NCBI RefSeq assembly: GCF_016790145.1
Contig: NZ_JAEUOI010000014.1
Location: 1 to 46,161 of the forward strand
DNA: 46,161 bases
Source of the DNA: Propionivibrio sp.
Lineage (GTDB): Bacteria > Pseudomonadota > Gammaproteobacteria > Burkholderiales > Rhodocyclaceae
Direction: 5' to 3'
Part shown: piece after piece, positions 39,309-46,161 of the stretch
Layout of the letters: each line of letters opens with the position of its first letter
How positions within the stretch are numbered: the first letter of the stretch is position 1
The notes under the pieces: model-generated
Told to the model about the DNA's origin: nothing
The model's input: only the letters and a program-made list of their open reading frames with translations
Databases searched by the model: none
Translations under genes and position numbers: made by a program

Positions 39309-39342
39309 AACCACACCGGGCACAGCGGCCACAGCGAAGAGA
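39309..39342. repeat. Single arm of a CACAG/GCAGAG-type element
   Basis: AACCACACCGGGCACAGCGG then CCACAGCGAAGAGA resembles one arm of the GCAGAG-family palindromes (compare 23410-23430), but no partner arm follows. The rest of the 39225-39575 gap has the hemC promoter, a possible yhdP -10 box (TACAAT, 39485-39490) and nothing else I can support. Confidence 0.4.
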
Positions 39343-39575
39343 TATTGTTTCAGGCACGGAGTATTAATGCCATCTATCCCTTGCGGAACCGCCTGGACCC
39401 TGTCGAAATCGAGTGCTGGCGCGGCGCCAGCGTTTCTCGTATTTCTTCACATTTCTTCATAAGAGCTCGGTCGGGCAAAGCCGTTACAATTGATACTTCA
39501 AAAGGATTTCAGGTAGTTCACCATTCCAGTGACGCTTTCCGATAACGGGCTAAGTCTTCCGCAGGTAACCGGTTC

Positions 39576-42500
39576 ATGATGAGCTGGAACAGCCTGCGCC
39601 CGGCGCTCTATCACCGACTTCATTTTCTGGTGCCTCTGGTCTCGAACCGTGTGGTGGGCAGTTTCTGGCGCGCCCTGGTGTGGGGCTTCTGGCTGGTTTA
39701 TTTCGGTTTTGTGGTACTGGTGCTGGTGCTGCGCTACGTCGTACTGCCGCACATTGAAGACTATCGCGCCGACATCGAACGACTGACCAGCGAGGGACTT
39801 GGGCAAAGCGTAAGCATCGGGCGCGTCGAAGCGAGTTGGGAAGGCATCAACCCCGATCTGACCCTGCTCGACGTCCGCATTGACGATGCGCAGGGTCGGC
39901 CGGCCCTCGCTTTTTCACGCATTGAGGCGATTCTCTCCTGGTGGTCGGTACCGAGTGCGCAGCTCAAGCTGCGACTGCTGCGCATCGACGAGCCGACACT
40001 GAATTTGCGTCGCGATACCCAGGGTCGTTTTTATATCGCCGGCATTCCGCTCAGTCAGGAACAAAACGAGGGCGACGTTTCCGACTGGATCCTGGCGCAA
40101 AGGCGCATCCGCATCCTGGGCGCGACGCTGGTCTGGGAAGACGAGTTGCGCAAGGCACCGCCGCTGGTTCTCGAAGATCTTGATTTTGCTCTCGACAATG
40201 ACAACAGGCGCCATCGTTTTGGCCTGACCGCCCTTCCGCCAGCCGAACTGGCTTCAATGATCGATGTTCGTGGTGATTTCCGGGGAAAGGACATCGAACG
40301 GCTGGAGTCGTGGTCGGGGCAGGCGTACGCCGAGATCGGCTACGCCGATCTGGCGGTCTGGCGCCAGTGGATTGACTATCCGGTAGCGCTTCCGCACGGG
40401 CGGGGTGCCTTGCGCGCCTGGTTGGGTTTCGCACAAGGCAAACTGCAGGAGGTAACGGCCGATGCCTCGCTACAGGACGTCAGCCTGCGTCTGGCGCCTG
40501 ATCTCCCTGCGCTTGTACTCGAACACATGTCGGGGCGTATCGGTGCCCGTTTTTCGGCGACGGGCTTTGAGGTCAGCGGGAAACGCATCGAGCTGGCGAC
40601 CCGGGCGCTGACGACGCCGAATAACGAATCACGCGAGACGATACGCATTGAACCAACGGATTTCCACGTGGACTGGCAACCCGAGCCTGACGGCAAGGGA
40701 GTCGTCGGCAGTGCCAGCGCCAGCAGAATTGACCTCGCTGCGCTGGCCAGACTTGCCGAGCACCTGCCTTTTGATGCGCGATCTCGCCAGTTGCTGAAGG
40801 ATTACGCACCGCGCGGCCATGTCAGCAGCCTGACGGCCAAATGGAAAGGCGATGCAGAGCGCCTGCAAACCTATTCGCTTAAAGCCGGGTTCGATGAGCT
40901 GGCGCTGACAGCACAGGGCTACTTTCCGGGCTTTTCGGGGTTGTCAGGAACGCTTGAATTCAATGAAACGAGCGGTAGTGCTGCACTGCGCTCGCAAAAA
41001 TCGAGCGTCGATTTACCGAGCATTTTCCCTGAGTCGCTGACTGTATTCGATACGCTCAATGCGCAGGCCAGGTGGGAAATCAGCAAGGGCGTACTTGATG
41101 TCGAGCTGTCGCGAGTCGAGTTTACCGGTCCGGATGCGGCCGGTTCGGCGAAGGGAAGCTACCGAAACACGGGTGAAGGGCCGGGGGAAATCGATCTGAG
41201 CGCAGCACTGACCCGAGCCGAAGCGCGTGCCGTCTGGCGCTACATGCCACATGCCGTGGGCGAAGGAGCGCGCTTCTGGCTTCGCGATTCCTTGCTGGCC
41301 GGGAATGCCAGCGAGGCGAAGCTGATACTCAAAGGCAAGTTGAATGACTTCCCCTTCCTGGACAAGAGCAAAGGCCAGTTTCTGGTGACGGTCAAGGCGC
41401 GGGACGTGGTGCTCGATTATGGCCAGGGCTGGCCGAAAATCGAGGGGATTCACGGAGATCTGCGTTTCGAGGGCAACGGCATGACCGTTGAGGCACATCG
41501 AGGATCGATTCTTGGAGCGCAACTTTCCAACACGCGCGTCGAGATTCCTGATTTTGATGCGCCGATTTCAACCCTGATCGTCAAGGGGCGAGCCGAAGGG
41601 CCGACTTCCGAGTTCCTCAAGTTTATCGAGCTCAGTCCGGTCGCCGGGCGGATCGATCACTTCACCGAGGATATGCGTGCCAGCGGAAACGGCCATCTCG
41701 ATCTGGGGCTGGTCATTCCGCTTGACGAAGCGAAACTTGGGGATTCGAAGATCGACGGCACCTATAAGTTCGTGAACAACGAAGTGACGATCGATGCCGG
41801 GATACCTCAATTAAAACAGGTGAATGGCAGCGTGCAATTCTCGGGCAACGATTTGCAGGTGCCCGAGATCAATGCGACGCTCCTGGGTGGAGCGCTCAGG
41901 ATCAAGGGTGGGTCGCAGAAGGACGGCAGGGTATTGATCACTGCCAACGGTTCGATCAGCATTGAGCAGTTGCGCAAGCAGTACGCTTCGCCGCTGCTGG
42001 CGAATCTGTCGGGGGCAAGCCCTTACCGGGGCGAGGTGCGCATCAACAAGCGTAACGCCGATCTGGTGATTGATTCGACACTGGTCGGGCTGGCCTCGGC
42101 CTTTCCTGAACCCTTCCACAAGGACGCCGGGGAATCCATGCCGCTTCGTCTTGAAAAGAAACTCCTGCCGGGCGTACCGATAGCCGGAGACGAAAAGGCC
42201 GAGAAAGTTGAAAAAGCAGACAAGGCCGATCCGACAGTGCGCGATCAGCTCAGCGCAACACTCGGCAGCGTCATGTCAATGCAATTGATTCGTCGCAAGC
42301 AGGCCACGGGCTTTCTGCCGGAACGTGGCGCCATTGCCGTCGGTCGGCCTTTGCAGTTGCCCGAGCGAGGCGTTACCTTCGGGCTGACCGCCAAGCGCAT
42401 TGATCTCGATTACTGGCGGCGGGTCTATCGATCCGCTGGCTCAGTTGCAGCACCTCCTTCTGCACCTGTTTCTGCACCTGCTGCAACACCTGCTGTTGCT

Positions 42501-43643
42501 CCTGCGCCGGCGTCGCCTTTTCTAGATTCGATCAATATCAAGACCGCCGATCTGATTCTGCTTGGGCATCACTTCAATGATGTCGATCTGACCGCAGTAC
42601 CCGCACCTGCCCAGTTGAAGATCAGTTTGAATTCTCGTCAGGCCAACGGAGAGCTGGTGTGGGAAAGCGCGGGAAGCGGCAAAGTGACAGCTCGCTTCAA
42701 GCAGTGGGCACTCGATTCCACAAGCGTACCAACGGAGTCCAATGCGGGTGAAGCGTTAAAGGAACTGCCGGAACTCGACATCGTGGTCGACGATTTTTCG
42801 CTGGGCGTGCGCCGTTTCGGCCGGCTCGAAGTACAGGCGCGCAACGCGGGGGGAGTCTGGCATCTAAACAGTATTCAGGTGACCAATCCCTATGGCAACC
42901 TTTCGGGTAGCGGCCAGTGGCAGATTACCGGCGGGAAAAGCCGTACACAGCTCGATTTCAGGATCAACAGCAGCGACGTCGGGAAAATGCTCGATCGGCT
43001 GGGTTACCCCGGTACGGTGCGCGCCGGTACGGCTCAGATGGAAGGGAAGATCGGCTGGAACGATACGCCGACCGCTCTTGATTTCGGATCATTGAGCGGC
43101 GAACTGAATCTTGAGGCGGGCAAGGGTCAGTTCGTCAAACTCGACCCCGGTGCCGCCGGAAAGTTGCTCGGTCTGATGAGCCTGCAAGGTTTGACTCGCC
43201 GGATTACCTTCGATTTCAATGATGTCTTCAGCGAAGGCTTTGCCTTCGACAGCATTGCCGGCAAGGTCGCGATGCAGAATGGCGTGATGCGCACCGATCG
43301 TTTGCAGATTGACGGGCCATCAGCGCGAGTCGTGATGCGCGGCGAGGTTGATCTGGAGCACGAAACGCAGCGTCTCAAAATCAACGTCCAGCCGGAACTG
43401 GGTGGCACCGCCGCGCTTGGCGTGGCGCTCATCAACCCGGTTGCGGGTGTGGCGACCTGGCTGGCGCACAAGGCGCTGCAGAATCCTCTCAATCACATGT
43501 TCGGTTTTGACTATCTGATTACCGGCAAGTGGGATGACCCCAAGGTCGAAAAACTTTCGGGAAACGAGCCGCCCGTTCCGGCGCCACAGTTGCCAACCAT
43601 TGCCAATCCAGCAGGAGCCGCACATGATTCGTCCCCAAAGTGA
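39576..43643 (+). CDS. yhdP: YhdP-family AsmA-like phospholipid transport protein
   Basis: 1355 residues (E. coli YhdP 1266). N-terminal membrane helix (about 33-55), then a long periplasmic beta-rich body with DUF3971/AsmA-like repeats ('GQSVSIGRVEASWEGINPDL', 'LSWWSVPSAQLKLRLLRIDE', 'LGGALRIKGGSQKDGRVLIT') and the C-terminal AsmA-like block with 'INVQPELGGTAALGVALINP' and 'NHMFGFDYLITGKWDDPKVE'. Such proteins bridge inner and outer membranes and carry phospholipids. An Ala/Pro linker ('PSAPVSAPAATPAVAPAPAS', about residues 958-978) interrupts the body; codon repeats there suggest recent expansion. Confidence 0.92.
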   Translation: MMSWNSLRPALYHRLHFLVPLVSNRVVGSFWRALVWGFWLVYFGFVVLVLVLRYVVLPHIEDYRADIERLTSEGLGQSVSIGRVEASWEGINPDLTLLDVRIDDAQGRPALAFSRIEAILSWWSVPSAQLKLRLLRIDEPTLNLRRDTQGRFYIAGIPLSQEQNEGDVSDWILAQRRIRILGATLVWEDELRKAPPLVLEDLDFALDNDNRRHRFGLTALPPAELASMIDVRGDFRGKDIERLESWSGQAYAEIGYADLAVWRQWIDYPVALPHGRGALRAWLGFAQGKLQEVTADASLQDVSLRLAPDLPALVLEHMSGRIGARFSATGFEVSGKRIELATRALTTPNNESRETIRIEPTDFHVDWQPEPDGKGVVGSASASRIDLAALARLAEHLPFDARSRQLLKDYAPRGHVSSLTAKWKGDAERLQTYSLKAGFDELALTAQGYFPGFSGLSGTLEFNETSGSAALRSQKSSVDLPSIFPESLTVFDTLNAQARWEISKGVLDVELSRVEFTGPDAAGSAKGSYRNTGEGPGEIDLSAALTRAEARAVWRYMPHAVGEGARFWLRDSLLAGNASEAKLILKGKLNDFPFLDKSKGQFLVTVKARDVVLDYGQGWPKIEGIHGDLRFEGNGMTVEAHRGSILGAQLSNTRVEIPDFDAPISTLIVKGRAEGPTSEFLKFIELSPVAGRIDHFTEDMRASGNGHLDLGLVIPLDEAKLGDSKIDGTYKFVNNEVTIDAGIPQLKQVNGSVQFSGNDLQVPEINATLLGGALRIKGGSQKDGRVLITANGSISIEQLRKQYASPLLANLSGASPYRGEVRINKRNADLVIDSTLVGLASAFPEPFHKDAGESMPLRLEKKLLPGVPIAGDEKAEKVEKADKADPTVRDQLSATLGSVMSMQLIRRKQATGFLPERGAIAVGRPLQLPERGVTFGLTAKRIDLDYWRRVYRSAGSVAAPPSAPVSAPAATPAVAPAPASPFLDSINIKTADLILLGHHFNDVDLTAVPAPAQLKISLNSRQANGELVWESAGSGKVTARFKQWALDSTSVPTESNAGEALKELPELDIVVDDFSLGVRRFGRLEVQARNAGGVWHLNSIQVTNPYGNLSGSGQWQITGGKSRTQLDFRINSSDVGKMLDRLGYPGTVRAGTAQMEGKIGWNDTPTALDFGSLSGELNLEAGKGQFVKLDPGAAGKLLGLMSLQGLTRRITFDFNDVFSEGFAFDSIAGKVAMQNGVMRTDRLQIDGPSARVVMRGEVDLEHETQRLKINVQPELGGTAALGVALINPVAGVATWLAHKALQNPLNHMFGFDYLITGKWDDPKVEKLSGNEPPVPAPQLPTIANPAGAAHDSSPK

Positions 43644-44460
43644 GTCAACGGGCGCGTTGCAGAACGCACGCGTGGCTGCCGTGCAGATGGTGTCGACGCC
43701 ACGTGTTGAAGAGAATCTGCAAACTGCCGGAAGGCTTGTTTCCGAGGCGGTGGCGCAGGGCGCCGAGCTGGTTGCTCTACCCGAGTATTTTCCGATCATG
43801 GGCCTTCGCGACGGGGACAAGGTCAAGGTGCGTGAGGCGGACGCCTGTGGCCCGATCCAGGACTTTCTTGCCGAAACAGCTCGCCGGCACGGCATCTGGC
43901 TGGTCGGCGGCTCGCTGCCCCTGATTGCCAGTGAGGAAGACAAGGTGCTCAACTCCTGTCTGGTTTACAACCCGCAGGGGGAACGCGTGGCACGCTACGA
44001 CAAGATCCACCTGTTCGGTTTTCAAAAGGGTGCCGAACGCTACAAGGAGAGCGCGACGATCGAGGCCGGTTACCAGCCGGTGGCCTTTGCCACGCCCTTC
44101 GCCCGGGTCGGATTGTCGATCTGCTATGACATCAGGTTCCCGGAGCTCTATCGTGCGCTGGGCGTTACCGATTTGCTGGTGATCCCGGCGGCCTTCACCG
44201 AGACGACGGGGTGCGCCCACTGGGAAATCCTGCTGCGTGCCCGCGCCATCGAAAACCAGTGTTATGTGCTGGCTGCGGCCCAGGGCGGCAAGCACGAAAA
44301 CGGCCGCGAGACGCACGGCAACAGCCTGCTGATCGACCCCTGGGGCGATATTCTCGAGCGCAAAGCGAAGGGACCGGGTATCGTGATCGGTGAACTGGAT
44401 CACGCGCGCATCGCCGAAGTCCGCACCAGCCTGCCCGCTTTGAAGCATCGGGTAATGTAG
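43624..44460 (+). CDS. Nitrilase-family carbon-nitrogen hydrolase (Nit-like amidase)
   Basis: 278 residues with the full catalytic set: Glu54 in 'VALPEYFPIMG', Lys127 in 'RYDKIHLFGF' and Cys167 in 'LSICYDIRFPELYRALG'. The 'RFPELYR' block groups it with Nit1/Nit2-type amidases, which act on omega-amides or deaminated glutathione; the substrate here is inferred only. ATG 43624 lies inside the end of yhdP (20-base overlap) and has AGGAG upstream, so the two genes are coupled. A GCAGAG palindrome follows. Confidence 0.92.
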   Translation: MIRPQSESTGALQNARVAAVQMVSTPRVEENLQTAGRLVSEAVAQGAELVALPEYFPIMGLRDGDKVKVREADACGPIQDFLAETARRHGIWLVGGSLPLIASEEDKVLNSCLVYNPQGERVARYDKIHLFGFQKGAERYKESATIEAGYQPVAFATPFARVGLSICYDIRFPELYRALGVTDLLVIPAAFTETTGCAHWEILLRARAIENQCYVLAAAQGGKHENGRETHGNSLLIDPWGDILERKAKGPGIVIGELDHARIAEVRTSLPALKHRVM

Positions 44461-44469
44461 TGCATAAGC

Positions 44470-44575
44470 GCTTTCAACGCAGAGTACGCAGAGACGCAGA
44501 GGTCGCAGAGAAAATCATAGAAAGTTTTGGTTTATCCCCGCGTATTCTGCGTCTCTGCGCCCTCTGCGTAGAATG
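44470..44575. repeat. GCAGAG-family imperfect palindrome, copy 4 (nitrilase-tldD)
   Basis: The clearest copy. Left arm CTTTCAACGCAGAGTACGCA then GAGACGCAGAGGTCGCAGAG; right arm CTGCGTCTCTGCGCCCTCTG then CGTAGAATGAG; loop about 44512-44545. Units of GCAGAG recur every 8-10 bases on the left arm and CTCTGC on the right. It ends before tldD and contains an ATG (44573) in the tldD frame that is not used as the start. Confidence 0.8.
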
Positions 44576-44620
44576 AGTTTTACATCGTTTTTTTTTGAAT
44601 TACCGCAAATTGGATACCCA

Positions 44621-46081
44621 ATGACCGCAAAAGCTCAATCCCTGCTCGTGCAGGCGCAGAAAACCCTGCTTACTCCCTATGGTCTTGACGTGGCCGACTT
44701 GGGCAAGGTGTTTGGCACGATCATGGCGCATGACGTCGATTACGCCGACCTTTACTTCCAGTTCAGCCGTTCGGAGGCGTGGAGTCTGGAAGAAGGAATC
44801 GTCAAGTCGGGCAGCTTCAATATCGATGAGGGCGTTGGTGTGCGCGCCATCTCGGGCGAAAAAACCGCGTTTGCCTACTCCGACGACATCAGTCTGCCGG
44901 CGCTTGCCGATGCGGCCTCGGCGGTACGCGCCATCGCGGCGGCGGGACAGCAGCGGCGCAGCAAAGTCATTCCGGCCCCGAAGAAGAAAATCGGCCACGC
45001 GCTGTATGTACCGCTCGACCCGCTCAGTTCGCTCGACGCGACGGCCAAGGTGAAACTGCTCGAACGGCTGGAGGCTTATGCCCGTTCCGAAGATCCCCGT
45101 GTCACACAGGTCATGGCGCATATTGCCGGAGAATACGAGGTGATACTGGTGGCCGGCAGCGACGGTCGGCTGGCGGCCGATATCCGGCCGCTGGTGAGGG
45201 TGTCGATTACCGTTATCGTCGAGGGCAAGGATGGCCAGCGCGAACAGGGGTCGGCCGGCGGCGGCGGACGAACCGATTACAGCTTTTTCAGCGATGCCGT
45301 GCTGCACGGCTATGCGCACGAGGCGGTACATCAGGCCGTGACCAACCTAGCGGCGCAGCCGGCGCCGGCCGGAACGATGACCGTCGTACTCGGTTCCGGC
45401 TGGCCCGGCATCCTCCTGCATGAGGCCGTCGGGCATGGTCTGGAAGGCGATTTCAACCGCAAGGGCAGTTCGACCTTTGCCGGCCGTATCGGCAGCCGCG
45501 TGGCGTCGAAAGGCGTGACCGTGGTCGATGACGGAACGCTTCCCGGTCGCCGCGGATCACTCAACATCGACGACGAAGGCAACCCGACACAACGCACGGT
45601 GCTGATCGAGGACGGTATTCTCAAGGGCTATATGCAGGACAGCCACAACGCCCGTTTGATGGGTGTGGCGCCGACCGGCAATGGCCGGCGCGAGTCCTTC
45701 GCGCATCTGCCGCTGCCGCGCATGACCAACACCACCATGCTGTCCGGCGACAGGAGCCCCGAAGAAATCATCAAATCGGTGAAAAAGGGAATTTACGCCG
45801 TTAACTTCGGTGGCGGTCAGGTCGACATCACCAACGGTAAATTCGTGTTCTCGATGTCTGAGGCTTATTTGATTGAAGACGGCAAAGTAACGAGCCCGGT
45901 CAAGGGCGCGACGCTGATCGGCAGCGGTCCGGAAGCAATGACCCAGGTATCGATGATCGGCAACGACATGCGCCTCGATCCGGGGGTCGGCACCTGCGGC
46001 AAGGATGGTCAGAGTGTTCCGGTTGGCGTCGGGCAGCCGACGCTGCGCATCGAGGGTCTGACGGTGGGCGGTACGGCTTGA
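44621..46081 (+). CDS. tldD: Metalloprotease TldD
   Basis: 486 residues (E. coli 481); TldD/PmbA zinc metalloprotease, which with TldE(PmbA) processes peptides such as modified microcins and degrades unfolded peptides. The zinc motif H267-E-x-x-x... reads '[20 protein letters not shown]' with His267, Glu268 and His271. '[20 protein letters not shown]' and '[20 protein letters not shown]' are other conserved blocks. The start at 44621 is preferred to 44573, which lies in the repeat. No pmbA partner is visible. Confidence 0.95.
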   Translation: MTAKAQSLLVQAQKTLLTPYGLDVADLGKVFGTIMAHDVDYADLYFQFSRSEAWSLEEGIVKSGSFNIDEGVGVRAISGEKTAFAYSDDISLPALADAASAVRAIAAAGQQRRSKVIPAPKKKIGHALYVPLDPLSSLDATAKVKLLERLEAYARSEDPRVTQVMAHIAGEYEVILVAGSDGRLAADIRPLVRVSITVIVEGKDGQREQGSAGGGGRTDYSFFSDAVLHGYAHEAVHQAVTNLAAQPAPAGTMTVVLGSGWPGILLHEAVGHGLEGDFNRKGSSTFAGRIGSRVASKGVTVVDDGTLPGRRGSLNIDDEGNPTQRTVLIEDGILKGYMQDSHNARLMGVAPTGNGRRESFAHLPLPRMTNTTMLSGDRSPEEIIKSVKKGIYAVNFGGGQVDITNGKFVFSMSEAYLIEDGKVTSPVKGATLIGSGPEAMTQVSMIGNDMRLDPGVGTCGKDGQSVPVGVGQPTLRIEGLTVGGTA

Positions 46082-46136
46082 GCAGATGAACTGCCTTGCC
46101 GCGAGGCATGTCAACAGGTTATCCATTCCATTCGAG

Positions 46137-46142
46137 TATAAT
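46137..46142 (+). promoter_or_regulatory. TATAAT box and possible start of a further gene
   Basis: A perfect TATAAT is followed two bases later by ATG ACA AAA GTA TTC ACC to the window end. The box-to-ATG distance is too short for a leader, so either the mRNA is leaderless or this ATG is not the real start. No -35 of quality is seen (TCAACA at 46111 is 20 bases away). Confidence 0.3.
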
Positions 46143-46161
46143 CATGACAAAAGTATTCACC

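Overview
The window is a stretch of a GC-rich proteobacterial chromosome, most likely a betaproteobacterium. The evidence is the complete division and cell wall (dcw) cluster in the order mraZ to ftsZ, followed by lpxC, a DUF721/DciA gene, an M23 peptidase, secA and argJ, together with a hemC-hemD-hemX-hemY operon and a large yhdP gene followed by a nitrilase and tldD. A Rhodocyclales-like organism would fit (this gene order, molbindin and ModE genes, many palindromic intergenic repeats), but that rank is inference.

Layout. 1-296: 3' end of a pyridoxamine-phosphate-oxidase-like gene. 297-647: an AT-rich leader with a promoter and a phased array of TGGGN repeats, the expected MraZ operator. 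648-17599: mraZ, rsmH, ftsL, ftsI, murE, murF, mraY, murD, ftsW, murG, murC, ddlB, ftsQ, ftsA, ftsZ, almost all joined by 1-8 base overlaps. 17815-24730: lpxC, a small membrane protein, divergent DciA-like and M23 peptidase genes, secA, argJ. 24731-26508: an eroded region with a broken PIN-domain toxin gene, apaG, and an ISNCY-like transposase remnant. 26509-27310: a small acidic protein and a RatA/COQ10-like protein. 27385-32809: a molybdate locus (di-Mop molbindin facing modE-modA-modD-nifX/nafY-like-modB-modC) with three 24-bp ModE-box candidates between the divergent genes. 33052-34020: an unrecognised 322-residue protein. 34021-35235: no intact gene, but an IS110-family remnant. 35236-39224: hemC-hemD-hemX-hemY on the minus strand. 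39576-46081: yhdP, a nitrilase-family hydrolase and tldD.

How the genes work together. The dcw block makes lipid II from UDP-MurNAc (MurC/D/E/F, Ddl, MraY, MurG), and supplies the septal synthase pair FtsW/FtsI, the FtsL/FtsQ scaffold and the FtsA/FtsZ ring. LpxC commits precursor to lipid A. The molybdate block imports and buffers molybdate under ModE control. HemC and HemD make uroporphyrinogen III.

The most unusual signal is between genes. Where the dcw genes would be expected to overlap, three junctions (ftsW-murG, murC-ddlB, ddlB-ftsQ) carry palindromic insertions of three different sequence types. Each insertion is an uninterrupted micro-ORF of 28-39 codons that starts at or just before the stop of the upstream gene and ends at or beside the start of the downstream gene. 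A similar case lies between modA and modD. At ftsW-murG the insertion sits between two copies of the gene junction (27 of 29 bases identical). A separate family of about 95-115 bp imperfect palindromes built from GCAGAG/CTCTGC units occurs four times (ftsZ-lpxC, M23-secA, secA-argJ, nitrilase-tldD). I found no rRNA, tRNA or CRISPR array.
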